A stretch of DNA of 11,970 nt, taken from Bdellovibrionaceae bacterium UBA6776 (GTDB lineage Bacteria; Bdellovibrionota; Bdellovibrionia; Bdellovibrionales; UBA1609). Of this stretch, positions 6,287-11,970 are shown piece by piece. Position 1 is the stretch's first letter. Every line of letters begins with the position of its first letter. The notes beneath the pieces are model-generated. The model made no database searches, was not told the DNA's origin, and was given only the letters and a program-made list of their open reading frames with translations. Where the stretch lies: positions 1 through 11,970 of the forward strand of contig DKGG01000044.1 of assembly GCA_002453155.1 (NCBI GenBank), in the 5' to 3' direction. Made by a program: the position numbers and the translations under genes.

Positions 6287-7161
6287 TAGGGCCTCCATTC
6301 CATAACGGCATTGCCGGTTCCAATCACCGTTCCATAACCGTGAAACTTAGATTCATACTCGGGAAAATCAAGCGCACTCAAAAGCCAACTTAAAGATCCC
6401 GCATCGGTTTCGGCCGTGGCCTGTTCGGTAAAATCCGACATGATTTTGGCAAACTCTTTGGTTTGACCTTTTCTCATCATGTCGATGACCTTCATGTCCC
6501 ACAAATACTGATTGTGATTGTTGATGTGCTCGTGACTCATGTCTTCGGGAAGGTCGGGCTCTTTCACAAAATGCCTGTGACTGAGAGAGTTCGAACTTAA
6601 AAGCACGGCTCTTTTTCCAGAAGCCTCAATGGCTTCTCTGGTCGCTTGGCCCAATTCGAAACTTAACGCTTGCTGAACCTCCATATTGAAGTAGCGAGCG
6701 CCACCGGTGCTGGATATGGCCACAATAGGTTTGTCCCAAGCCGGATTGGTCATGTGGCAAGAAACAATGGTTCCGTAATCAATGCGGAAATCCGGATTGT
6801 TCATCATCTCGGTTGCAAGGCCGCGTTTTTGCGCCTGATCATGAATGGCTTTGGAAAGATCCACATCTACTGTCAGGTCGTAGTGAAAGCGAAACAAATG
6901 AGGGAAAATCGGATCTACAGATATGCTTTTGAATTTTTCCACACCTAAAAAGTGGGTGCCCGCTTGAGTGCGCCAATGAGGAGAATGCACCACCAAGACA
7001 TCGTACTCAATTTCACTCAAAGATTTTCTTAAACGTTCATAGGCCCAGCGTAAGCTTTCCCAGCCACACTCTGCATGGGGTTCATTTTGCTCTGGATTTT
7101 CCGCATACACCAAATGTGGTGGATGGGGCGCCAAACATCCCGCAACAATCTTTCCCTTCAT
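6286..7161 (-). CDS. amnB: 2-aminophenol 1,6-dioxygenase beta-type (catalytic) subunit
   Basis: This 291-residue class III extradiol dioxygenase (LigB fold) is predicted to use non-haem Fe(II) and O2 to open the ring of 2-aminophenol or a relative between the hydroxyl-bearing carbon and its neighbour. This would give 2-aminomuconic semialdehyde or an analogue. With the ATG at 7161, the expected residues fall at H13 (APHPPH), H62 (HSPHW), H195 (SLSHRH) and E251 (TAETDAG). These are the positions I recall for the iron ligands H13/H62/E251 and catalytic H195 of characterised AmnB. GGAGGA (7165-7170) precedes a GTG-ATG pair; the ATG is chosen for spacing and numbering. The stop overlaps the alpha-subunit start. 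Related 4-amino-3-hydroxybenzoate or protocatechuate-type enzymes are alternatives; the exact substrate is not determined. Confidence 0.88.
   Translation of the reverse strand: MKGKIVAGCLAPHPPHLVYAENPEQNEPHAECGWESLRWAYERLRKSLSEIEYDVLVVHSPHWRTQAGTHFLGVEKFKSISVDPIFPHLFRFHYDLTVDVDLSKAIHDQAQKRGLATEMMNNPDFRIDYGTIVSCHMTNPAWDKPIVAISSTGGARYFNMEVQQALSFELGQATREAIEASGKRAVLLSSNSLSHRHFVKEPDLPEDMSHEHINNHNQYLWDMKVIDMMRKGQTKEFAKIMSDFTEQATAETDAGSLSWLLSALDFPEYESKFHGYGTVIGTGNAVMEWRP
6292..6296 (-). promoter_or_regulatory. Ribosome-binding site fixing the amnA-like start
   Basis: GGAGG on the minus strand lies five bases before the TAATG overlap. It supports initiation at 6286 rather than at the upstream ATG at 6298, and implies translational coupling of the two dioxygenase subunits. 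Confidence 0.8.
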
Positions 7162-7202
7162 CACTCCTCCTATTTTGCTGCACCTGCGCTACCAAAAAGT
7201 GC

Positions 7203-7214
7203 GTGGCACCTAAA
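7203..7214 (-). repeat. Post-stop 12-mer, copy 2
   Basis: TTTAGGTGCCAC on the minus strand starts one base after the dehydrogenase stop codon and is identical to 4148-4159. Here it extends into a small inverted repeat, GTGC-CAC-GCAC, followed by five T residues, which could act as a weak hairpin between genes. Confidence 0.4.
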
Positions 7215-7215
7215 C

Positions 7216-8661
7216 TTAAAATTCGATACAGACGGTTTTCTTTTCAGTGAAGAAATCAATGGAGTCTTCACCGCCTTCGCGGCCAAGGCCCGAGGCCTTT
7301 TGTCCGCCAAAAGGCATGCGCAAATCTCTTTTCAACCAGGTGTTCACCCATACCGTTCCCACTTTTAAATCCCTTGCCATCTTGTGCGCCTTCGACAAAT
7401 CTTTGGTCCACACACTGGCCGACAATCCATAAGGTGAAGTGTTTGCCCACTTCACCCCTTCATGAAGATATTTAAAGGAGTTCACGGTGACTACAGGTCC
7501 AAAAATTTCGGTCTGGTGAATTTCCGAACATTGAGTCAGATCTTTAATCACCGTGGGCCGCAAGAAATATCCATTTTTAAATTCATCTCCCAAATTCTCA
7601 GGAAACTCTCCACCGGTTAAAACTTTACCGTCTTCTTTGCGCGCGATTTCCACAAAGGATTTTACCTTTTTATAGTGAACCTTTGAAACCAAAGGCCCCA
7701 TAAAGGTGTTCTCCTCTCGAGGATCACCCACCACCAACTGAGATGCCGCTTCAGCGAAGACCTCGCAAAACTCTTCAAAAAGATCTTCTTGAACCAAAAT
7801 GCGAGAGCCACAAAGACAGATCTCTCCTTGGTTTAAAAAGCTAGCCCGCAAAATTGACGGCACCACTTTTTTAAGATCCACATCTTTCAGAACAATCGTC
7901 GCGTTTTTTCCGCCAAGCTCCAGTGAGAGCTTTTTAAAGTGACCCAAAGACTGTTTTTGAACCAACTCTCCGGTTTTTGTTCCACCGGTGAATGAAATCA
8001 ACGGCACTCCAGGATGTTCCACCAAGGTCCGGCCCACAGGATCGCCCAGCCCAAAAACAAAATTGCAAACCCCTTTTGGAAGGCCTGCCCTCGCCATCAA
8101 ATCTGCAAGTAAAAAACAACTTTGCGAAGTGAACTCCGAGGGCTTGCATACGGCCACATTTCCCGTAGCCAGTGCCGGAGCAATTTTCCATGTCATCAAG
8201 TACAAAGGCAAATTCCATGGAGCAATCAATCCCGCGACTCCTAAGGGTTGCCTTAAAACGTAGTTCACCGCTTGGCCGTCCATGTCCGAGGCCGTCTCAA
8301 CCTTATGAAGGATCTTAGAGGCAAAAAATCGAAAGTTCTGCGACGCGCGGGGCACATCCAGTTTGCGCGCCAAAGACAAGGGTTTTCCCACATCTTCACA
8401 TTCAGCCATGGCCAAGGCATCTATGTTTTCATCAATCAAATCTGCAATGCGATTCAAAATCTGCGATCGCTCTTCTGCCGGAGTGGCCGCCCACTTTTCA
8501 AAAGCTTTTGCCGCAGACGAAATGGCTTGAATCACGTCCATCTCTCCGGAGTCGGGAAGTTCATAAATCACTTCGTCGTTTAAAGGACTGTGCTTTTCAA
8601 GCCACTTGTTTGATGTGGGCTCACGAAATTCACCATCAATAAAATTTAAAAGTCTTCTCAT
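7216..8661 (-). CDS. amnC: 2-aminomuconic 6-semialdehyde dehydrogenase
   Basis: This 481-residue NAD-dependent aldehyde dehydrogenase is predicted to oxidise the unstable ring-cleavage semialdehyde to 2-aminomuconate before it cyclises to picolinate. Full-length ALDH features are present: APWNLPLYLMTWKIAPALATGN with N150, FTGGTKTGE, LELGGKN with E248, NQGEICLCGSR with catalytic C282, EIFGP, and MPFGGQKASGLGREGG near the end. The sequence strongly resembles AmnC/NbaE and vertebrate ALDH8A1, especially NQGEICLC and FFTEKKT. R445 in NTWLKRDLRMPFGG appears to match the substrate-carboxylate arginine (Arg464) reported for the Pseudomonas enzyme. GGAGGG at 8669-8674 precedes adjacent GTG and ATG codons; the ATG at 8661 has the better spacing. 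It starts three bases after the monooxygenase gene and is separated from amnB by 54 bases. Confidence 0.88.
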   Translation of the reverse strand: MRRLLNFIDGEFREPTSNKWLEKHSPLNDEVIYELPDSGEMDVIQAISSAAKAFEKWAATPAEERSQILNRIADLIDENIDALAMAECEDVGKPLSLARKLDVPRASQNFRFFASKILHKVETASDMDGQAVNYVLRQPLGVAGLIAPWNLPLYLMTWKIAPALATGNVAVCKPSEFTSQSCFLLADLMARAGLPKGVCNFVFGLGDPVGRTLVEHPGVPLISFTGGTKTGELVQKQSLGHFKKLSLELGGKNATIVLKDVDLKKVVPSILRASFLNQGEICLCGSRILVQEDLFEEFCEVFAEAASQLVVGDPREENTFMGPLVSKVHYKKVKSFVEIARKEDGKVLTGGEFPENLGDEFKNGYFLRPTVIKDLTQCSEIHQTEIFGPVVTVNSFKYLHEGVKWANTSPYGLSASVWTKDLSKAHKMARDLKVGTVWVNTWLKRDLRMPFGGQKASGLGREGGEDSIDFFTEKKTVCIEF

Positions 8662-8664
8662 CAC

Positions 8665-9870
8665 CTATCCCTCCAAATGGGGGCGCACTTTTTCGGCAAA
8701 ACTTCTCATGTTTCGCTGGATCATTTCGTTGTCATGATTGTTGAAGTCAAACCACAGCATCAAGCGATCTTCTGGATGGTACTTCTCTCGAATTTGCTCC
8801 ACCAAATCTTCGGGACTTCCTGCCAAAGCATTGCCTACCGCTTGCTCTACTTTTGAAGAGTCCAAAGTCCCCTCCATGGCTTTCCAATAGTTTTCCCATG
8901 CACTTTGCGCTTGCTCTAAGGCTTTGGCCCGCTTCTCTTCACGACTCAAACCTTCGTCGTCATTCATAAAGATCATCGCCGTTCGAGGCATGTCGGACCT
9001 TTTCCACTCTCCCTGATAGTGCTCTTCCATGCGCTTGTGGGTCTCTTCAATCACATGCGGTGGAGTGATCGACAAATTAAAAACTCCCACGGGCAAAATT
9101 TGATTGGCCTTGATTTGCAAATTGGGATCGTGAGTGCCAATGGTCAATTTTAAAAGATCCAAATTCACATCAAAGGGAATCACACCCACTTTTTCAAATT
9201 GATACCGCGGCTCCAAAACAATCACATCCACAGGACTTCCAAAAGCTTTTTGAACCTTCTTCCAGTCCTCTTCGCTTCGAAAATCTCCAGGGGTTAAAGT
9301 TTGTTTGGGCAAATCTGCACTGGATAACTTTTCACCTTTTAGAAGTCTTAAAAAGATTTGCGTGGCTTCTTTTAGGATCTTGCCTTTGACCACCGGCCAG
9401 GCGGCCTTTTCCACTTCGTTTCGCGGAACGATTCCGTAGGGGCGGTTCGAAAATTCAAATCGCCCCGAAGCAAAACCCAATTGAAGTTTTCGCTTCTCTT
9501 GAGGATCCATACCATGAAGCGCCAAAAAGGTGCGAATCGCTTCCGCATGGGCAATAGGCCCACCGTTGCATAAAATGTTTCGAATGGCCGAACCCACTTC
9601 GATGTTTTTCGTCATCGAAAAAATCTTATGGGCCATTTGCAGCACATCCGTATTCAGACCGATCTCTCCTTTAAAATGAGGGATCACCGGTTGGCTTCCG
9701 GTCTTTTGAATTTCGCAAGACAAATGAGTCTCGGCAATCCAGGCCACTCCATAGTTCAATTCATCAGCCAGTTTGACCTGATCAAAGAAGTTTTCGAACA
9801 TCACCTTTTCGGAAGGCATGTAGCCGTCTACTTCGGTCTGACAAATTGAGAAAAATACGTCGAACATCAT
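8665..9870 (-). CDS. Luciferase-like (LLM class) flavin-dependent monooxygenase
   Basis: This 401-residue protein has the TIM-barrel bacterial-luciferase fold that uses reduced flavin and O2. Typical features are an N-terminal strand (FDVFFSICQ), ADELNYGVAWIAETHL at 35-50, a strand plus turn IEVGSAIRN near 90-98, GFASGRFEFSNRPYG near 132-146, and a C-terminal block GSPEDLVEQIREKYHPEDRL near 351-370. It may hydroxylate or otherwise oxidise the aromatic precursor of the ring-cleavage substrate; no member of the 2-aminophenol pathway that I know contains such a gene. The start is ATG at 9870, overlapping the SDR stop (ATGATG); a second in-frame ATG at 9867 is possible. A longer open frame reaching 10008 runs inside the SDR gene and is not credible. 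No flavin reductase is seen nearby. Confidence 0.85.
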   Translation of the reverse strand: MMFDVFFSICQTEVDGYMPSEKVMFENFFDQVKLADELNYGVAWIAETHLSCEIQKTGSQPVIPHFKGEIGLNTDVLQMAHKIFSMTKNIEVGSAIRNILCNGGPIAHAEAIRTFLALHGMDPQEKRKLQLGFASGRFEFSNRPYGIVPRNEVEKAAWPVVKGKILKEATQIFLRLLKGEKLSSADLPKQTLTPGDFRSEEDWKKVQKAFGSPVDVIVLEPRYQFEKVGVIPFDVNLDLLKLTIGTHDPNLQIKANQILPVGVFNLSITPPHVIEETHKRMEEHYQGEWKRSDMPRTAMIFMNDDEGLSREEKRAKALEQAQSAWENYWKAMEGTLDSSKVEQAVGNALAGSPEDLVEQIREKYHPEDRLMLWFDFNNHDNEMIQRNMRSFAEKVRPHLEG

Positions 9871-10649
9871 AGCGAAGCTGTCCTTCCCCCATCCACGGGC
9901 ACATTGATTCCATTGATATATCCCGCCGCCGGAGACGCCAAAAAGGCAATCACATCTCCAGTTTCTTTGGGATCGGCAAAACGACGAAGTGGAATTGTGG
10001 ACTTCCACATTTCCATCACTTGCGATTCACTGATGTTTTGTTTTTCCGAAGCTTTTTTAACCAAGTTTTCAAGTCGAGGGGTCTCGGTGTATCCGGGAAG
10101 CACGTTGTTCACCGTCACTCCAAAGGGACCCACTTCGTTGGCTAAACTTTTTGACCAATTGGCCATGGCTCCACGAACGGTGTTGCTTAAACCTAAGTTT
10201 GCAATGGGCGCCTTTACAGAGGTGGAAATCACGTTGATCACACGACCAAACTTCAACTCCTTCATTCGAGGAATTGCATACTGAATCAACGCCTGTGCCG
10301 CGCACACATGGGACGACAAGGCTGTTTGAAAGGCCTCTGGCGACACCTCAAGAAGAGGACCTGCCGGAGGACCGCCCGCATTGTTTACAATCACCACCGG
10401 TGTTTCTTCAGGCTTTAAGTTTTCAGATAAAAATTTTGAAAGCTCTTGATAGTTGGACAGATCAAAAGAAAGGACTTTGTGTCTTTCTGGATTTTTTAAA
10501 GTCTTTTGCAACTTTTCGAGCTTTTCTTGGTTTCGAGAAAGCAAAATGACTGAGGCACCGAGTTCCGCCAAAGAGGTGGCCGCGGAGGCTCCAATGCCCT
10601 GAGAAGCCCCACACACCAAGGCCCATTTTCCCTCTAAGCTCAGCTCCAT
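9867..10649 (-). CDS. SDR-family protein with non-classical active site
   Basis: This 260-residue short-chain dehydrogenase/reductase-fold protein is the first gene of the operon. A Rossmann motif (CGASQGIG, 13-20), NNAGG at 89-93, and a C-terminal PVDGG are present. The catalytic region differs from the classical pattern: after VISTS (140-144) the usual Y-x-x-x-K is occupied by S155 and R159 in LSNTVRG. This fits the subgroup described as BKR-like SDRs lacking a perfect catalytic tetrad, so substrate and even redox activity are uncertain. The ATG at 10649 is preceded by AGGGGGA. The open frame extends upstream to 10817, but those residues are not SDR-like and run through the divergent promoter region. 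It overlaps the monooxygenase gene by four bases. It might reduce or oxidise an alcohol or ketone intermediate. Confidence 0.85.
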   Translation of the reverse strand: MELSLEGKWALVCGASQGIGASAATSLAELGASVILLSRNQEKLEKLQKTLKNPERHKVLSFDLSNYQELSKFLSENLKPEETPVVIVNNAGGPPAGPLLEVSPEAFQTALSSHVCAAQALIQYAIPRMKELKFGRVINVISTSVKAPIANLGLSNTVRGAMANWSKSLANEVGPFGVTVNNVLPGYTETPRLENLVKKASEKQNISESQVMEMWKSTIPLRRFADPKETGDVIAFLASPAAGYINGINVPVDGGRTASL

Positions 10650-10704
10650 CCCATCCCCCTTTTTCACAGATGGAACAGTTATATTTGCAGCACTTAAAAT
10701 TGAG

Positions 10705-10721
10705 GAGATGCGGCGCATCTC
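10705..10721. promoter_or_regulatory. Perfect dyad in divergent intergenic region (candidate operator)
   Basis: GAGATGC and GCATCTC form a perfect 7-bp inverted repeat around a 3-base centre. It lies about 56 bases upstream of the first gene of the ring-cleavage operon and 63 bases upstream of the smr gene. No T run follows it, so an operator is more likely than a terminator. No regulator gene is in the window. The whole gap between the two start codons is 10650-10783; I see no convincing sigma70 boxes in it. Confidence 0.4.
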
Positions 10722-10783
10722 ACCCCGGCCACTGCTCCTGTTCCCCCTTGAGTTCCCTAGGGGAGAGCCCTCACAATAAAGGG

Positions 10784-11050
10784 ATGGGAAAGTCTTCACC
10801 CTCAAAGAAAAAACCAAGCCCCCTTTTAGACCTCCATGGCCACACCACGGATGAGGTCTTTGACGCCTTAGAAGGCTTTTTAAGGCGGCACGAGTCCAAA
10901 TCCCGGGCCTACGTGATGACCGGCAAAGGCAGCGGCAAGGTCAAATCCAAGGTGATCGAGTATTTGAAGCTGGCCAATTATTCTTACTCAGTTTTTCGAG
11001 ACGAGCGCGGCCAACCCAACGAGGGCATATTGACCGTGCACATGGATTGA
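10784..11050 (+). CDS. Small Smr-domain protein
   Basis: This 88-residue protein is almost entirely an Smr domain, as found at the C terminus of MutS2 and in stand-alone proteins linked to nucleic-acid cleavage or ribosome rescue. After a short basic tail (SSPSKKKPS), DLHGHT at 16-21 is the family signature. TGKGSGK at 46-52 is the second conserved loop, and GILTVHMD ends the domain. The ATG at 10784 starts exactly at this basic tail. Its ribosome-binding site is poor (AAAGGG too close, GGGGAG too far), so the start is less certain. An open frame to 10670 is rejected because it crosses the operon promoter region. It lies 87 bases before orn on the same strand. Confidence 0.8.
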   Translation: MGKSSPSKKKPSPLLDLHGHTTDEVFDALEGFLRRHESKSRAYVMTGKGSGKVKSKVIEYLKLANYSYSVFRDERGQPNEGILTVHMD

Positions 11051-11137
11051 GCAGGCTCTGAGATTTTCTCCTCATGGGGGCTTGAGCCTTGTGCGATTGA
11101 GTGGGAAACAGGGAGATCACCGGAAAGGATTTGAGTC

Positions 11138-11680
11138 ATGAGTTTGAAAAAACGCGATGTGCCCTCCCACTTGCTTTGGTTGGATATGGAAATGACCGGT
11201 TTGGATGTGGAGAAGGAGCGGCCCATTGAGGTGGCAGCCATCATTACCGACACCAAGTTTGTGGAGGTGTCTCGGTTTCATGCGGTGATCTTTCAGCCGC
11301 AAAGTTTGCTTGAAAAGATGGATGATTGGAACCGAACTCACCATGGGAAATCAGGGTTGTTGAAGCAAATTCCCATGGGCAAATCCATGGATGTGGTCGA
11401 TCAAGAGTTGGCGCAGATGATTGATGATGTTTTTCATGGCGAACGCGCCATCTTGGCCGGAAACTCCATTGGTCAGGACAAGTTGTTTATTGATCGCTAT
11501 TTTTTAAAGACGGCCGAGCGGATTCATTACCGCACTTTGGATGTGTCTTCTTGGAAGGTGGTTTTTCAAACCTTGTATGGTGAGTTTTACGACAAAAAAG
11601 AATCCCACCGCGCCACCGATGACATTTTGGAGAGCATTCAAGAGTTGAAGCACTACTTGGAGTTTGTGAAGGCTCCTTGA
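11138..11680 (+). CDS. orn: Oligoribonuclease
   Basis: This 180-residue 3'-5' exoribonuclease of the DEDDh group is predicted to degrade 2-5 nt RNA fragments, including pGpG from cyclic-di-GMP turnover, in the cytoplasm. Catalytic residues fall in the expected places: D16 and E18 in WLDMEMTGLD, D114 in GNSIGQDKLFIDRY, and H157 and D162 in HRATDDILESIQEL. Length is the usual 180 or so residues. AAAGGA about 9 bases upstream supports the ATG at 11138. It is followed by a strong terminator (11719-11755), so it ends its transcription unit. It is a housekeeping gene unrelated to the neighbouring catabolic operon. Identification is firm. Confidence 0.95.
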   Translation: MSLKKRDVPSHLLWLDMEMTGLDVEKERPIEVAAIITDTKFVEVSRFHAVIFQPQSLLEKMDDWNRTHHGKSGLLKQIPMGKSMDVVDQELAQMIDDVFHGERAILAGNSIGQDKLFIDRYFLKTAERIHYRTLDVSSWKVVFQTLYGEFYDKKESHRATDDILESIQELKHYLEFVKAP

Positions 11681-11718
11681 GGTTTTTGCTGAGGGCATTC
11701 AATTTACTTTTGGAAAAT

Positions 11719-11755
11719 AAAAAAGGCCGAGTTGTTGAAACTCAGCCTTTTTTTT
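11719..11755. terminator. Bidirectional intrinsic terminator
   Basis: GGC (11725-11727) plus GAGTT (11729-11733) pair with AACTC (11739-11743) plus GCC (11745-11747), with one C/A mismatch and a 5-base loop. Six A residues lie before and eight T residues after the stem, so it can end both orn (plus) and the minus-strand gene that stops at 11778. Confidence 0.9.
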
Positions 11756-11777
11756 ATTTTTGAATTCTATATTTAGA

Positions 11778-11970
11778 TTACGGAAGCTTTTGCTCTAGGA
11801 TGTGGCGCTCGATGTCTCCGATAGGAGCGTTTGCGTCGATCATTACCGTATGATCACCAGAAACGCTAATTTCGGCGTTTTCAAATCTATCTAAAAGTTT
11901 AATGGTGCTGAATTTCTTAGCCTTTACTCGCGGATCTTTCATGACAGCCAAAATCTTTTCGGCACCTTTT
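11778..11970 (-). CDS. Unrecognised protein, C-terminal part only
   Basis: An open reading frame enters from the right edge of the window and stops with TAA at 11780-11778, giving the last 63 or so residues. Near its start is AEKILAVMKDPRVKAKKF, then KLLDRFENAEISVSGDHTV, and the chain ends in GDIERHILEQKLP. It is well composed, with charged and hydrophobic residues alternating and no low-complexity stretch. The terminator 22 bases past its stop supports a real gene. I do not recognise the family. No haem, nucleotide-binding or membrane motif is visible in this fragment. Confidence 0.7.
   Translation of the reverse strand, partial: KGAEKILAVMKDPRVKAKKFSTIKLLDRFENAEISVSGDHTVMIDANAPIGDIERHILEQKLP

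Noticed and set aside
9871..10008. 46-residue N-terminal extension of the flavin monooxygenase
   Set aside because: It is an out-of-frame reading of the SDR gene end. The luciferase-like fold begins at the ATG at 9870.
10650..10817. N-terminal extension of the SDR gene, and the matching upstream extension of the smr gene from 10670
   Set aside because: Both would overlap in the divergent promoter region. Neither extension resembles its family, and better-placed starts exist at 10649 and 10784.
1..11970. CRISPR array, prophage or toxin-antitoxin pair
   Set aside because: No regularly spaced repeats, phage structural genes or small toxin/antitoxin pairs are visible. The tRNA gene shows no duplicated 3' end that would mark an integrated element.

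Overview
The window looks like chromosomal DNA of a Gram-negative bacterium. Support for this comes from an outer-membrane barrel with a signal peptide, a lipobox cytochrome, an oligoribonuclease of the proteobacterial type and a tRNA gene with encoded CCA. Base composition is moderate and intergenic gaps are short. Gene style is compatible with Bdellovibrionota or other former deltaproteobacteria, but this is an impression and not a demonstrated assignment.

Layout. (1) 1-1297: an insertion sequence with one intact DDE transposase of IS481 type. Each end carries two tandem copies of a 25-bp site. (2) 1298-1843: non-coding DNA with nested hairpins, a plus-strand terminator, a tRNA-Asp(GUC) on the minus strand with a good promoter, and about 225 bases (1618-1843) in which I see nothing firm. 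(3) 1844-3665, plus strand: a lipoprotein with two c-type haem motifs, then an exported beta-barrel protein with one N-terminal haem motif. The pair suggests electron transfer at the outer membrane. (4) 3681-10649, minus strand: a tightly packed seven-gene operon. In transcription order it encodes an SDR protein, a luciferase-like flavin monooxygenase, a 2-aminomuconate-semialdehyde-type dehydrogenase, the catalytic and non-catalytic subunits of a 2-aminophenol 1,6-dioxygenase-type ring-cleavage enzyme, an asparaginase-II-like protein and a 2-aminomuconate deaminase (RidA family). (5) 10650-10783: a divergent intergenic region with a perfect 7-bp dyad. (6) 10784-11680, plus strand: a small Smr-domain protein and oligoribonuclease (orn), followed by a bidirectional terminator. 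(7) 11778-11970: the C-terminal end of an unrecognised minus-strand gene that leaves the window.

How the genes fit together. The operon contains the upper part of the known 2-aminophenol meta-cleavage route: ring opening (AmnA/AmnB type), oxidation of 2-aminomuconic semialdehyde (AmnC type), and deamination of 2-aminomuconate (AmnD type). The lower genes of the known route (hydratase, decarboxylase, aldolase, acylating aldehyde dehydrogenase) are not in the window. In their place are a flavin monooxygenase, an SDR with a non-standard active site, and an asparaginase-II relative whose metal-site residues are changed. This combination is the best candidate for an undescribed system. It may open an amino-hydroxy aromatic ring that carries an amide or other extra group, or it may make a nitrogen-containing metabolite. 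The substrate cannot be read from sequence alone.
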